A stretch of 64,000 bases of DNA, from the NCBI GenBank assembly GCA_951640165.1, contig OX621246.1, positions 7,961,001 through 8,025,000 on the forward strand, written 5' to 3'. The notes below the pieces were generated by a model that made no database searches, was not told the DNA's origin, and worked only from the letters and a program-made list of their open reading frames with translations. Positions 22,931-33,782 of this stretch are shown in pieces. Origin of the DNA: Pseudoips prasinana (taxonomy: Eukaryota > Arthropoda > Insecta > Lepidoptera > Nolidae). The position numbers and the translations under genes are program-made. Every line of letters starts with the position of its first letter. Within the stretch, counting starts at the first letter, position 1.

Positions 22931-23373
22931 TATAATAATAATTTTAGGAGTTCCCCATACATAGAAGTGACCCAACAAAAATTTTTTCATCGTACCCATA
23001 CATGTGGGGTATCTATGGATAGGTCTTCAAAAATGATATTGAGGTTTCTAATACCCTCCCCCCCCCCTGTAACTTCTAAAATAAGAGGATGATAAAACTA
23101 AAAAAATATATGATGTACATTACCATGTAAACTAACAATGAAAATTGGTTTGAACGAAATCTAGTGAGTAGTTTATTTTTAATGCGTCATAAATCGTAAA
23201 CTGCAATTTACCTTCCATTTAATCAACTGAAATACTTGCTGCTGCGGAACCCTTCATGGGCGGGGGCTCTGGGAACTCGTGAACGATCTCGCCAGTACCC
23301 CCGCTATACATTGAGCTCCGCGAGACTCTCACCCGGGGAGGGGAGGGGCTCAAATGCCCCCCCCCCCCCCCAA

Positions 23374-23431
23374 ACTTCCTCCAAGTTCCTTGGAGTTACT
23401 TCCTCCAAGTTCCTTGGAGTTACTTCCTCCA
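23374..23431. repeat. 24-bp minisatellite beside a poly-C run
   Basis: 'ACTTCCTCCAAGTTCCTTGGAGTT' starts at 23374 and 23398, with a partial third unit at 23422. A C-run of about 15 lies just upstream (about 23357-23371). Confidence 0.85.
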
Positions 23432-23439
23432 AACGCCAG

Positions 23440-24450
23440 TGATCCCAGATAGAGAATCCCCTTAGTTCTAGATAGCAACATATTGATAAATGGCGCAAAG
23501 ACAAATGATAAAATCATATGTTCTGTAGCTGTTGGATATAACAGCTCAGCATCAAAGCGCTATCTTAGGCCTCAAACTGAACCAACATACGTAGTTCGTA
23601 CTTATTGTAAACAAATGTGATTAGTTGGGAGAAGCTTTTGATCTCACTACCAAAACATTTTATCGATGACACAAGGGATAGACGAAGAAGGTCTTTCAAG
23701 AGTACAACATATTTAGCTAATTGGACTACGGATTATTTATTGAAGTACCTAATTCTGAACACAAGCAGTACAAAGTACTCACCCCAGAATAAGTCTGACA
23801 AGAAACAAGAGGGCTATACTTTCTTTCTTCCCACTTTACTTTCTTTTAAAAAGTCGTCAGTACCGTGTCTCCTGAAAGACGTCCACTACTCACATGGATG
23901 GTCTGTCCTAGGTAAATATAGTATAATATAGTCTACATCTTTGATACCTTTATTTGACTAAAAACATTGAGTTAAATAACTAGAGAAGCAAACCTCATTA
24001 CAGCGAGTCACAAAAAGTGTAACCACTAGTTAACATTGACGACGTAGCTTTGACACCGCTAGACATTTTAAAGAAAACATATATCTATCTTACTTACACC
24101 GGGCGCAAGGACAATACCGTCGCTTAGATTAGACAAAGACAAACGCAAAACATGCATCGACCGGTTGAGGTTGCTTACCATATAAAAATTCCCCAATAAC
24201 ATATTTTAAGTCAAGTTTATTTTAAAGATAATTTGTAATAAAATAAATTATTTAAAGTAAGTATTTCTTATTAAATGAAGTAAGCATAACGAATACAATA
24301 ATAGACAGGTTTTGTTTCAATATTTTTTTATTATACCAAAAAATCGAATGTTGGATTATAATTACACATAAAGTTTCCAAACTGGTGGAACAGTAGATTT
24401 AAATTTGGAAACTGATGAAGAAATGCATTATATATTATTATATAGAATAC
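23440..24450. other. No gene recognised
   Basis: A plus-strand open frame at 23617-23931 has no recognisable motif. The rest is AT-rich. I see no supported feature. Confidence 0.4.
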
Positions 24451-24455
24451 ATAGC

Positions 24456-24932
24456 AATATATATAACGGAAAAACGGGGGTATCGTTGTCTTTAGTCATG
24501 ATGACGTCAGCAAAACTGACGTCACTATTATCTGCACGTTGGTTGTCCACTGAAGGTTGTTTACTCATGGCGATAGTAAAACCCGAAATATGTTTCGTGA
24601 AGTTTTATTCCATAACAATCTTCGATACAAGGTGATTCGTACGGTCCGACGGCTCGAGCGAAAGTGATTTGTACTCGACACGTCGGCCGTATTTATACGA
24701 AATGTGCGGCGACAAACATGTTACGTATTTTCTTTGTTCGATGAACGAATGTAAATTAAACTATTGAAATCATCAATTGTACAAATGTTAAGATTGTTTA
24801 TAAATCGTAACTTGATTTTTAACACTAAATTCATTAAATTTAACTAACTATTTAAGAGTAATTTAAACAAAGACTTAAAACTACTCCTATGACGCATTTG
24901 TTTTTGGTTAATTAATGTTGTTGCGCCGATAC
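24456..24932 (-). repeat. Direct repeat copy A of an unrecognised element (5' region)
   Basis: From 'ATAACGGAAAAACGGGGGTATCG' to 'AATGTTGTTGCGCCGATA' it matches 26297-26766 almost base for base; the one difference noticed is GATTCGTACGG versus GATTCATACGG. Read on the minus strand it is ~360 bp of leader plus the first ~35 codons of the ORF described at 26175-26402. Copy A stops inside that coding region and continues upstream differently from copy B ('CGGCCATTCTGAAAGGCGG'). Confidence 0.9.
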
Positions 24933-25152
24933 GGCCATTCTGAAAGGCGGTGCGCGCTCTGCACCAGCCTCAGTTCTCTTTGTCCTTTTAAATCTGAAAC
25001 AATAAAGTTTTGCTTTTGAGTTTGGTACCTGTAAGCAACTAAGTTGCTCATTAATAGTTATAGAGATATTGCAATAACCAAGTCACATTACACATGTGTT
25101 GGCTTATTATTATTATATTTTGTTTGTTATTTTTGTAGGTAAAAAAAAAGAT

Positions 25153-25640
25153 TAAGTTCTCGTAGATTTCTCGTAGATTAAGGAAAAAGGAGTGGTGTTA
25201 TATTGTGCTATGCAGCTTGTTATCACAGTGGCATACAGTTGTGTAATACAAGGAAATAAGGTTAGGAAGGCGAGGGTAGGTTTAGTTCTCGTAGATTTAT
25301 CGTAGATTAAGGAAAAATAAGTGGTGTTGTATTGTACTCTGGAGCTTGTTAACACAGTGGCATACAGTAGCGCAATACAAGGAAATAAGGTTAGGAAGGT
25401 GAGGGTAGGTATAGTTGTTGTAGAGTTCTCGTAGATTTCTCGTAGAGTTCTCGTAGATTTCTCGTAGAGTTCTCGTGGATTTCTCGTAGAGTTCTCGTAG
25501 ATTAAGGGACAAGGAGTTGTGTTATATTGTGCTTTGAGTGGGTGATAACACAGTGGAATACAGAGCCACAATACAAGGCAATATTATTAGGAAGGTACTG
25601 TGATCGTAGGTTTATTAGTAGTTCTCGTAGAGTTATTTAG
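25153..25640. repeat. 129-bp tandem repeat with a nested 22-bp minisatellite
   Basis: 'AGTTCTCGTAGATTT' starts at 25155 and 25284, a variant at 25413, then 25490 and 25620: steps of 129, 129 and 130 once the nested array (25413-25505, unit 'AGTTCTCGTAGATTTCTCGTAG') is allowed for. Units also share 'GTGGTGTTATATTGTGCT' and 'AATACAAGGAAATAAGGTTAGGAAGG'. 129 is 43 codons, so the minus strand stays open for 139 residues (25571-25152), but I see no sign of selection on it. Confidence 0.88.
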
Positions 25641-26174
25641 AGTTATTGAATTAAGTTACTTGCCCTTTACTGTGAAGGTTGTCGAGGTCTTCGTGAGGTT
25701 GATGCAACTGGCTTGGTTGGTTCTGCAACAGAATTCCGGTGAGAAGACTTTTCGTTTCCCGCCGATACGGTTAACTGATCACCAGATTGTAGAGCATGGC
25801 GCAGCACAGATCCCTGCTGTTGGGTGTTGGTTGGTTTTTGTTTATCAGATGAGGAGTTGATGTAGCAGCTTGGGTGCTCGATTGTTTAATCTTACTACAT
25901 TCTTCACACGCCTTGTGTGATGTTCCTGAAAATAATCATTCTTCCGGTAATATTGTAGTATCTGCACTCGGCCTATGCTGACTAACTCACTTGCTAAAAG
26001 TTAAAAAATTGTACAGCCCTCTGGTGTGTCAACGACACAGACGTTAACGTGCCTATCCAGCAATGAACCAGGCATGTTGCTGGTACTGCCTTCCTTGCTG
26101 CTATGGCTAGGACAGTTTTTCGTGGCTCGCAGTGCCGCATCTGGCAGCAAACATCTTGTTAAAGCTGGTCCACG

Positions 26175-26402
26175 TCATTCTACGGTACTGAATAACGCTT
26201 GATTCAATAGCTGCTCCCCAAGTAAGCGCCATTCACTATCTTCGTCATCGAGGGTGTTTTCACGCTGGTCATCTTCTGGGTTGAATCCCACTTCTGATAA
26301 CGGAAAAACGGGGGTATCGTTGTCTTTAGTCATGATGACGTCAGCAAAACTGACGTCACTATTATCTGCACGTTGGTTGTCCACTGAAGGTTGTTTACTC
26401 AT
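26175..26402 (-). CDS. Unrecognised acidic N-terminal ORF (75 residues), probably truncated
   Basis: MSKQPSVDNQRADN begins it; the protein is acidic (FNPEDDQRENTLDDEDSEW) and ends at a TGA (26175-26177). The frame stays open for ~55 further codons after that stop, down to a TAA, so the stop may be a nonsense mutation in a longer transposon protein. The first ~35 codons and the leader are duplicated in copy A (24456-24932). Two TGACGTCA palindromes fall inside the duplicated coding part. I do not recognise the family; a transposase or gag N-terminus is possible but unproven. Confidence 0.4.
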   Translation of the reverse strand: MSKQPSVDNQRADNSDVSFADVIMTKDNDTPVFPLSEVGFNPEDDQRENTLDDEDSEWRLLGEQLLNQALFSTVE

Positions 26403-26766
26403 GGCGATAGTAAAACCCGAAATATGTTTCGTGAAGTTTTATTCCATAACAATCTTCGATACAAGGTGATTCATACGGTCCGACGGCTCGAGCGAAAGTG
26501 ATTTGTACTCGACACGTCGGCCGTATTTATACGAAATGTGCGGCGACAAACATGTTACGTATTTTCTTTGTTCGATGAACGAATGTAAATTAAACTATTG
26601 AAATCATCAATTGTACAAATGTTAAGATTGTTTATAAATCGTAACTTGATTTTTAACACTAAATTCATTAAATTTAACTAACTATTTAAGAGTAATTTAA
26701 ACAAAGACTTAAAACTACTCCTATGACGCATTTGTTTTTGGTTAATTAATGTTGTTGCGCCGATAT
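26297..26766 (-). repeat. Direct repeat copy B of the unrecognised element
   Basis: Nearly identical to 24456-24932. Here the sequence continues into the rest of the ORF (towards 26175), while its outer end at 26766 runs into 'TATATATATAAG'. Since the repeat includes start-codon-proximal coding sequence, it does not behave like a normal LTR. Confidence 0.88.
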
Positions 26767-28205
26767 ATATATAAGAATATATAACCAATTTAAAATCATT
26801 ACAAAGACAATGGAATAATTACATTAAACACTTGCTACACAATTTAGTTTGAGTTGTATTAAAGCAGTTTGTGGCTGTGGGAATTTTATAAGAAGTATTT
26901 TTAGACCAATATTACCTAATTTCTAACAATATTTATTACCGAATTAAACCTTTACTTACAAGAAGCACTGGAATTGCTTTGTTAGACAAATAAACTCGGC
27001 CACAATCGCTTTTTCGTCCTAGTTTGTCTTGAGCCCGGAAGTACTTTGAACAAATAACAGACGATTTAGCCGGTTGCTAGTCTTCTTTCGCAGCAATCGA
27101 ATAACTTCCACCCACTTTGAGATGCATCACGCCGTGAGCGGCGTGATGCATCTTTTGGTATACTACTATTAATATAAAATTGGTTATAAAAATACTAGAC
27201 AATTGATTATTACCCACTTAAATTAATTATTTTTATTTAATAAAAAAACCTTAGGTATTCCATAAATTACAAAATCCCCCAATATTGTGGGAAAACTAAC
27301 CAATGTTTTAGTGGTAACACTGAACCTTAAATAGAATATTAAATGTTTTAATTCAATTTTGGCGTCATTTATGTTAATATGAATACATAAACAATTACGT
27401 GTGGAAAGTAATTTCGCTTGATTTGTGATGTTTTTTCGACGTTGAAACGCATTCTTTGACTACGCATTTACCCATTTTTCTCTTGGTTGAACACGGTTGG
27501 CGTCTCACTAAGCACTGAACTGACATTAGCTGCACATAAGGCTGTGGCCTTATGTGGAGTGGTTACGCATTGGCGCGGTAATTACTAATCTAGTAGTTTA
27601 TATCAATGACTAAAAACAAGAAATTACGAGTGTTCCTATATTTCAGAAAAAACTTCGAGTAAAATGATCTTAACAATAATTTTAATAATTTTATTTATTA
27701 AAGTACAGTGCAGTATTAATTGATTGATATCTTCTTGCACTAATATAATATTAGGGTACATAATAAGTTTAAACTAACTACACCTGCTATGATATCTCTG
27801 CACCATCAGTCAACACTTAGAACATGAGTTCACTCACAACTTATGTACTACGTGTGTTCTACGTATGTACTCAAGTTTAAACAAATGCGTCTTAATTTAC
27901 AAACAAGCATTTAGCAACCACGCCAACCGGTCCGATCTACAACACGTGAGCACTTAACCTCTATACTAGCAGTACTATTAAAGCCTTTGATCATTCTTTG
28001 TAATAAAATACCAGAGAGAGATTCTTTTTAAATGTAAAATGTAATAAACGTTCAATATAGTTACCGTTTGAGACGTTCTACTGTTGAGAAAGTCAACAGT
28101 ACCACCGCTTTTAACTATCTCTTTCTTTTGAGATAGGAAATTTAATTGAGGCAGAGCACAGCGTTTACTTAAGCGCTTCAGTTTGATTGACCTTACATAA
28201 TATAC
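26767..28205. other. AT-rich spacer with two perfect hairpins, no gene
   Basis: 27120-27153 is a perfect inverted repeat (15-bp arms around TGAG). 27533-27556 is another (10-bp arms CACATAAGGC/GCCTTATGTG around TGTG). Neither lies in an ORF. No coding feature is supported between 26767 and 28205. Confidence 0.6.
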
Positions 28206-28207
28206 TC

Positions 28208-28400
28208 TAAAAATGCTGTGTGGCTGCCATATCCACCTGTGGGGGGGGGGGGGGGGGGTTCGAAGCCGACCCGAAGGAATATCTCCCAGAGAACGGGCAG
28301 CAGAATCTCTCTGTGTACTATGAGCACAATACTGCGATCGCCAACCCATCTGCCAAGCGTGGTGACTATGGCATATCCATCCTAATTATGGAAATAGCAT
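28208..28400 (+). repeat. RTE LINE 5' UTR fragment with a G18 run
   Basis: 'GCTGTGTGGCTGCCATATCCACCTGT', G18 (28241-28258), then 'CCCGAAGGAATATCTCCCAGAGAACGGGCAGCAG...GCGATCGCCAACCCATCTGCCAAGCGTGG' is collinear with 49605-49780 of the RTE LINE. It carries no coding sequence. Confidence 0.75.
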
Positions 28401-28557
28401 CATTGTGGGTGTAAGGGACTGATACTGGTAATTATAAAAAGAGCTGGCTCAGATATAATATCATATAATATTTTCTCTTCGCATAGCCAACTGACATGAC
28501 ATAACACAACTATCACAAAACGTCAAAGTAGAAAAATTATAAAAGACATTTATACAT

Positions 28558-28980
28558 ACACCCCGGAGTTTCTTTGTGGCTTTCTTCTCCGGGTCGTCCA
28601 CGCAGGTAGCTAGAGAAAGCCGCAGGCTAGATAGGGTAGGTTCCTCAGCGGCAAGGATCACTTTGGCCCCTTAACGCGTGATCGGTGATCCCGTGGATGT
28701 GATCGCACCCTCATTTAGAATTTCGTATTTTTGCTTTAGTCTTCCATTCTTTAATTTTAATATAGTAGAACTAAATTTCAAAATAATACATTAGTAACTT
28801 GTTATTTATTTAAGGATTTCAGAAAATATATGCGATAAAACCAACCGCACGGACGGGCTAATTAATTTATTTTGTAACTTTTATACTATCCACTATGTTT
28901 ATGTACTGCATTGTGAGCTTGACAAGTACAAGTATGTTAATACCCAAGTGCTGAATAAATTTCATTTCATTTCATTTCAT
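28558..28980 (+). repeat. LINE 3' UTR with (ATTTC)n tail
   Basis: The segment ends 'GACAAGTACAAGTATGTTAATACCCAAGTGCTGAATAAATTTC' and a short ATTTC repeat. The same 3' UTR recurs at 39390-40025, where a SINE interrupts it. The LINE body is absent. Confidence 0.65.
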
Positions 28981-29184
28981 CACATATTATATAAAAGGAG
29001 GCACGTTGTACACAGTGGGAATCTGGTGCCTTTGTCCAGCGGTGGATGTTCAATAGATAATTGGGAAGAGCGAAACAGTTGCCCAATTATTGTCATTTGA
29101 GAGATGAAATGTGTGTCACTAGCGTAGGCTATTGTAACCACTTACCATCAGGTAGGTAGTTATCTTCTTGGACGATTTGATAGT

Positions 29185-30778
29185 AAATCTCCGACGTACA
29201 GCGAGCACTTGTACGTTTGTCACCGAAGACCTCTGCGGGACCAGATGGAATTCCAGCTTTTATTTTTAGGGATTGTCGTTCAGTATTGGCGGAACCGTTG
29301 CTACACTTGTTCAACGTGTGTATCAAGGCTGCAAAATTTCCGGATCGTTGGAAACTCACTCGGGTGGTGCCAGTACCGAAAGGCGGCGGAGGGTCAGCAC
29401 CCAGTGATTATAGACCTGTGGTGGTTTTATGCACTCCAGCAAAAGTATTCGAGGCGACAATTCACAGTAGTATGTACCCACAAATTAGCGCTCTATTGTC
29501 CGACGCGCAGCACGGATTCCGTCCTGGGCGGGGGACAGCGGGTAACTTGCTAAATTTAATGACCCATGTGGTGCCGACAGTGGATGCTGGTGGGCAGGTG
29601 GATGTTGCCTACTTTGATTTTAGGAAGGCCTTCGATCTCGTAGATAATGACGTGCTCCTGGCGAAATTGGCAAGGGTAGGATGCACGCCGCACACGTTGT
29701 CATTTTTTGCTTCTTATCTACGAGACCGATGTCAGTACGTTGACTGTAGTGGGTGGCTGTCCGAACCCTACTTTACTAGATCAGGGGTGAGTCAAGGCAG
29801 TAATTTAGGGCCCCTTCTTTTCATTTTAATGATTAATGACTTACCGGAAGTAGTGAACTCTAAGCCCTTATTATTTGCTGATGATCTCAAATTGGTTCAG
29901 AAGATAGAGCAGATGTCGGACCATGCAATGCTACAACGGGATATAAGTAGGCTTATGGAGTGGAGCATTGACAATAAATTATATTTCAATATGGCAAAAT
30001 GTTCTGTACTATCGTTTAGTCGGGCACGTAACCCGAGTCACCATCAGTACTTCATGGACGGTACGCCGCTTCAGCGGGTTTTTGAGGTGAAGGATTTGGG
30101 TGTTTGCTTCAATACCGATGTAAACTTTCGGACACACATTATAAATGTTTGTAAAAAAGCCTATCGCAATTTAGGAATGTTCTTAAGACTAGCGAACCAA
30201 TTTACGAACATTAGTGCCCTGAAAGCATTGTATGGGGCGCTTGTGAGAAGTCATTTAGAATGGAATGCTATAATTTGGTCACCACACGAAGCGAAATATA
30301 AATTAATTCAAAATAAATTTGTTAGGTTCATGTATTTAAAACAGTATGGTACATATCCGGGTTATCCACTATTATATCCTACTCTATTTATAATAGGCAT
30401 GATAGGGTATTATAAACTAGAAATAAGAAGGGAAGTAGCTCTCACCATTTATCTTTTTAAAATATTAAGAGGAAAAATACATAACCCAGGTGTTCTAGAG
30501 ACGGTTCGGTTGTTTGTTCCTGATGAGTACGTGGGACGGCGGCGGCGACCGCCTTTAATATGGGTGCCGCCAGCGCGCACTAACCTGTTGCAGAAGGCAC
30601 CCCTGACACGGGCGCTGCACGCGGTCAACGCGGTGTCCCAACATACTGATATATTTGAGTGTACTCTGAGTGAATTCACACGGGCAGCTTATTATGTAAC
30701 AACACTATTGAATTAGGTGTAACCTGTAAAGATAGTTGTTGGTTGTTAATAAATAAATAAATAATAAATAAATAAAAT
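29185..30778 (+). mobile_element. 5'-truncated LINE with open RT
   Basis: Starts inside the RT region near 29185 (a TAA lies just upstream of the coding sequence) and ends with an (AATA)n tail at about 30749-30777. There is no endonuclease and no ORF1. It lies beside another LINE 3' tail (CTTACCATCAGGTAGGTAG, 29143-29161), so it may have inserted there. Confidence 0.8.
29193..30716 (+). pseudogene. LINE reverse transcriptase, long open C-terminal part
   Basis: About 507 residues are open. The frame begins upstream of the TTG at 29217 (residues VQRALVRL precede SPKTSAGPDGIPAF), so it has no genuine start codon. RT motifs in order: SAGPDGIPAF, DYRPVVVLCTPAKVFE, QHGFRPGRGTAGNL, VAYFDFRKAFDLVD (motif A), SGVSQGSNLGPLLFILMIND (motif B), LLFADDLKLV (catalytic FADD), DLGVCFNTDVNF, then a C-terminal domain ending TRAAYYVTTLLN. 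The layout fits CR1/Jockey-superfamily LINEs. All visible catalytic residues are intact and there is no internal stop, so the copy is young but 5'-truncated. Confidence 0.9.
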
Positions 30779-31275
30779 CAAGAAATGATGTGCACACAAC
30801 TATTAAGTATCGCAGCGTGGATTTCGCTCATCGGCAAGGATAACATCTAAACACGCGATCGATAATTGTATTAATTAATGACTACATTATTGATTTTAAA
30901 ATTGTTTCACTTAAATAATGCACTGTTGGATAGTAATTAAGTAAATAATTATGATACCTGTTGATAGTTATCATGATTAAATACCTTATTAGTTGATACC
31001 TATTTAGTATAATGTATAGAGTAAAGTAGGTTTAATTAGTAGAATAAGAGCGCTTCTCGCCGTTAAACAATATAGTTTGGCAAGTATAAAATGGATTAGA
31101 CCTATGTTACCTTTTATTTAAATAAATAATTTATAAAAACATTATTAGTGAGTAAAATGGGGTAAATTTTCAAAATCAAATTGCGATTCCTACGAAAATT
31201 ATAATGAAGACGATAATTCCAGAAATGCCGAAACAGATGTTCTAGGATGTCCAATTACAAATCTGAATCTGCATT

Positions 31276-31510
31276 TTTATATGGAGTGGTTGGAAAATGC
31301 TTGCTTTTCACGCCGGAGGTTGTGGGTTCGATTCCTACCCAGGTCAGATATTTGTGTGCATGAACATGTTTGTCCTGAGTCTGGGTGTAATTATCTACAA
31401 AAGAAAAGCAGTATATCAGTTATTTGGTTTGTATAGTACAAGCTCTGCTTAGTTTGGGATCAGAAAACCGTGTGTAAATAATGCCCCAGGATATTATTAT
31501 TATATTATAG
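31276..31510 (+). repeat. tRNA-derived SINE (family II), near complete
   Basis: Head with B-box-like 'GTGGGTTCGATTCCTACCC', then 'TTTGTGTGCATGAACATGTTTGTCCTGAGTCTGGGTGTAAT', 'AGCAGTATATCAGTTATTTGG', and tail 'GTACAAGCTCTGCTTAGTTTGGGATCAG...GCCCCAGGATATTATTATTATA'. Confidence 0.8.
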
Positions 31511-32120
31511 ATTCCGTACAACCGTTTCACTCACTATTTTTTTTATTTAGAAGCGATTTCCAAAAAAGATTTTTAGGACATCTTAAGCCAGTCAGCACAT
31601 TTCTCAAGTTGAAGACATTCCACGTTTAATATGACAAGATCAGTAATTTTACGCCATTGTATTGCGCAAACAACAAATCATTATTTAATAAGCAAACTAC
31701 CCAGTCGCGTGCACCTAAGGGACATTTGTCCCTTTTTTTTTTTACCGTTGAGTGCTCTCAAGTGACAAATGTCCCTTTTTGATTCGAGTACGATGCATCG
31801 TCTAAATATCTTTATTTCTTTCTACTGCATTGCGTTTCATATATTTTTCTCTTTTCTACATGAATCTTAATACATTCCTTCATGCTAAAAATACGACAAA
31901 AGTTCCGAAACGTTTCATTCGGCTTCAATAAAAAATGTCAAATGTCAGTCGTTGATTCTCGCGCGTAAGTGAGGTTAATCTTACGCCTGTAAATTAATAG
32001 TTTTGAAGTAAGAATAATGTTTTTTTTTATTTTATAGTGTGCAAAAAGAACCATTCCACCATTAAAAGTCATAAAATATATATGTTATCGATTTACTTTT
32101 TTAAATAATCGACTTTCAAA

Positions 32121-32152
<32 letters not shown>

Positions 32153-32600
32153 TAGTCAATGTTTTGCCCTTATTATAATAAATTAGAAACGAAATATCAA
32201 CAAACATTTATTACGACTTGAAAGAGTCATTCATAAGCATCAATAAAAACAACACTTGTGTCGACCCATGTCGACTACACCTCAACAAAAAATTGTTTAT
32301 TGAGCGCGGCCATTTAGCGCACGGCGGGTCGCCATTTATCGCTGACCTTGGAGCACTTCACGCGTTTTTTCGATCACGCGAGCGGCTACAGAACCATGTT
32401 AATATCCATTTCAGGCTTTACGAACGGCAGCTTTGAATACAAGTGAACACAACAGATTCATGGCTTCGCATTAAAACTGAAATATTGAACGTCGCGTACA
32501 GTGCAAAGCGTTCATCAAAACTGTACTCGGCATACAAGCAGGTACTTCATACGTTGTATTGTTGAAAAAAGCTGTGTATATTTTATGCTGCGCGGTGATT
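31511..32600. other. No gene recognised
   Basis: AT-rich. A short imperfect fold-back is built from 'AGGGACATTTGTCCCT' near 31720 and 'GACAAATGTCCCT' near 31763, and there is a poly-T run near 32130. No ORF with motifs. Confidence 0.45.
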
Positions 32601-32607
32601 TTTTGGT

Positions 32608-32800
32608 GACGGTCACCGTAGCCTAGTTGGTAGTGATCCTGCCTACGAAGCTGGTGGTCCTGGGTTCAAATCCCGGTAAGTGCAAATATTTGTGTGATGA
32701 GCACGAATATTTGTTCCTGAGTCATGGATGTTTTCTATGTATTTAAGTATTTATCTATCTATATAAGTATGTATATCGTCGCCTGGTACCCATAGTATAT
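32608..32800 (+). repeat. tRNA-derived SINE (family I), 3'-truncated
   Basis: Starts 'GACGGTCACCGTAGCCTAGTTGGTAGTG' (A-box) and has 'CCTGGGTTCAAATCCCGG' (B-box), then 'ATTTGTGTGATGAGCACGAATATTTG' and 'TATCGTCGCCTGGTACCCATAGTA'. The tail seen in 62209-62472 is missing. Confidence 0.85.
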
Positions 32801-32850
32801 ATAGGGACAATATATAGGGACAATTATATCAGTTATCTGGGTTCCATTTA

Positions 32851-33078
32851 TGTATTGTTGGCGGTATAACACCCCCGTGCCTCGGAGAGCATGTAAAGCC
32901 GTCGGTCCTGTGCCTGACCTCTTTCCGGTCGTGTCGGTAGTCGTCTCATCGGATCATGAGAGTGATGGAATAGAAAGTGCTCCTGTGTTTGCGCACTATA
33001 ATATGTCCTGCGCAATTGGCAAATCTCCATTGAGAATTGCCGCCGTGGCCGAAATTCGGCCGCGAAGATATCATATAC
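32851..33078 (+). repeat. SINE family III, 5'-truncated
   Basis: 'ACCCCCGTGCCTCGGAGAGCATGTAAAGCCGTCGGTCCTGTGCCTGACC', then 'AATCTCCATTGAGAATTGCCGCCGTGGCCGAAATTCGG' and 'AGATAT'. The tRNA-like head is absent; compare 42731-43048. Confidence 0.8.
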
Positions 33079-33332
33079 ATATCTATATAAGTTGGTAATA
33101 TTAAAAGGTATACTTTACTCTTTAAAGTAACCTTGTACTTTCAATACACGTTGTAAATTTTAAATAGGTTTCCGTCGATAACAAGTTTGAAAACTCAATT
33201 AATATTTACTTAAAGTCAGTCTATCAAGTAACCACAAGATTGCGTCCATTTTGCAAATCTGCCCAATAATTATGTAAAGTCGATGCGATGGATATTATCA
33301 AAATCTAAAGCAATATTAATTTACTTTGAATA

Positions 33333-33657
33333 TACAGGGTGGCCGAGGATTTGACGTTCAAACGTAAAATTTAGATACTTTATGATCCGATGATGAGTAT
33401 CCGAATAACCGCCATGTATGTCCGACGATTTGCGTTTATTTTATAAATTTATTGATTATTTTAATATTAACGTTTATTTATTTTGAAAATTTATTAGTCC
33501 TGAGCTCAAACCCTAATTTTGAACTTCCGAATAAATTCTAAGTAAGTTCTGCAATGATTAGATAAACCATACTTTTTAGGGTGTTATGTTTAACTATGCT
33601 TATTGGTAAAGTAGGTATCTAAATGCGTTTGAACGTCAACGCCCCGGCCAGCCTGTA
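33333..33657. mobile_element. TA-flanked MITE
   Basis: 325 bp with ~32-bp terminal inverted repeats: 'TACAGGGTGGCCGAGGATTTGACGTTCAAACG' against the reverse complement of 'CGTTTGAACGTCAACGCCCCGGCCAGCCTGTA' (27 of 32 match). It is flanked by TA on both sides (33331-33332, 33658-33659). The interior is AT-rich and non-coding. The TA target fits a Tc1/mariner-type non-autonomous element. Confidence 0.85.
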
Positions 33658-33782
33658 TAAATACAAGTTTTGTGTTGATAATACGTTTTCCATCGGATAA
33701 TAGACTGTGTATCTTTGCGCATAACCGCAACACGGCAGTGTACTAAACGCCCTTAAAACTAAGACTCATGAATCTACCAGTA

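Larger units (their letters stand above)
21462..23265 (-). repeat. Interspersed repeat (AACCGGCC / GGAACCCTAAAAA type) split by mariner copy 2
   Basis: Left part 21462-21642 and right part 22931-23265 align, on the minus strand, with the uninterrupted copy at 59725-60302: '...AAAATAGAAA' then TA, mariner, TA, then 'AATAATTTTAGGAGTTCCCCATACATAGAAGTG'. The right part runs through 'GAAATACTTGCTGCTGCGGAACCCTTCATG'. The mariner insertion therefore postdates this repeat. Confidence 0.85.

Noticed and set aside
23357..23371. Poly-C run, and the G18 run at 28241-28258, as quadruplex elements
   Set aside because: Single homopolymers within repeats; lengths may also be assembly-sensitive.
25152..25571. 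139-residue repetitive protein on the minus strand
   Set aside because: Likely a by-product of the 129-bp tandem repeat; no start context, promoter or recognisable domain.
24456..26766. LTR retrotransposon with 470-bp LTRs
   Set aside because: The repeats contain the ORF start codon and early coding sequence, no TG...CA ends or target duplication are seen, and there is no gag-pol between them.
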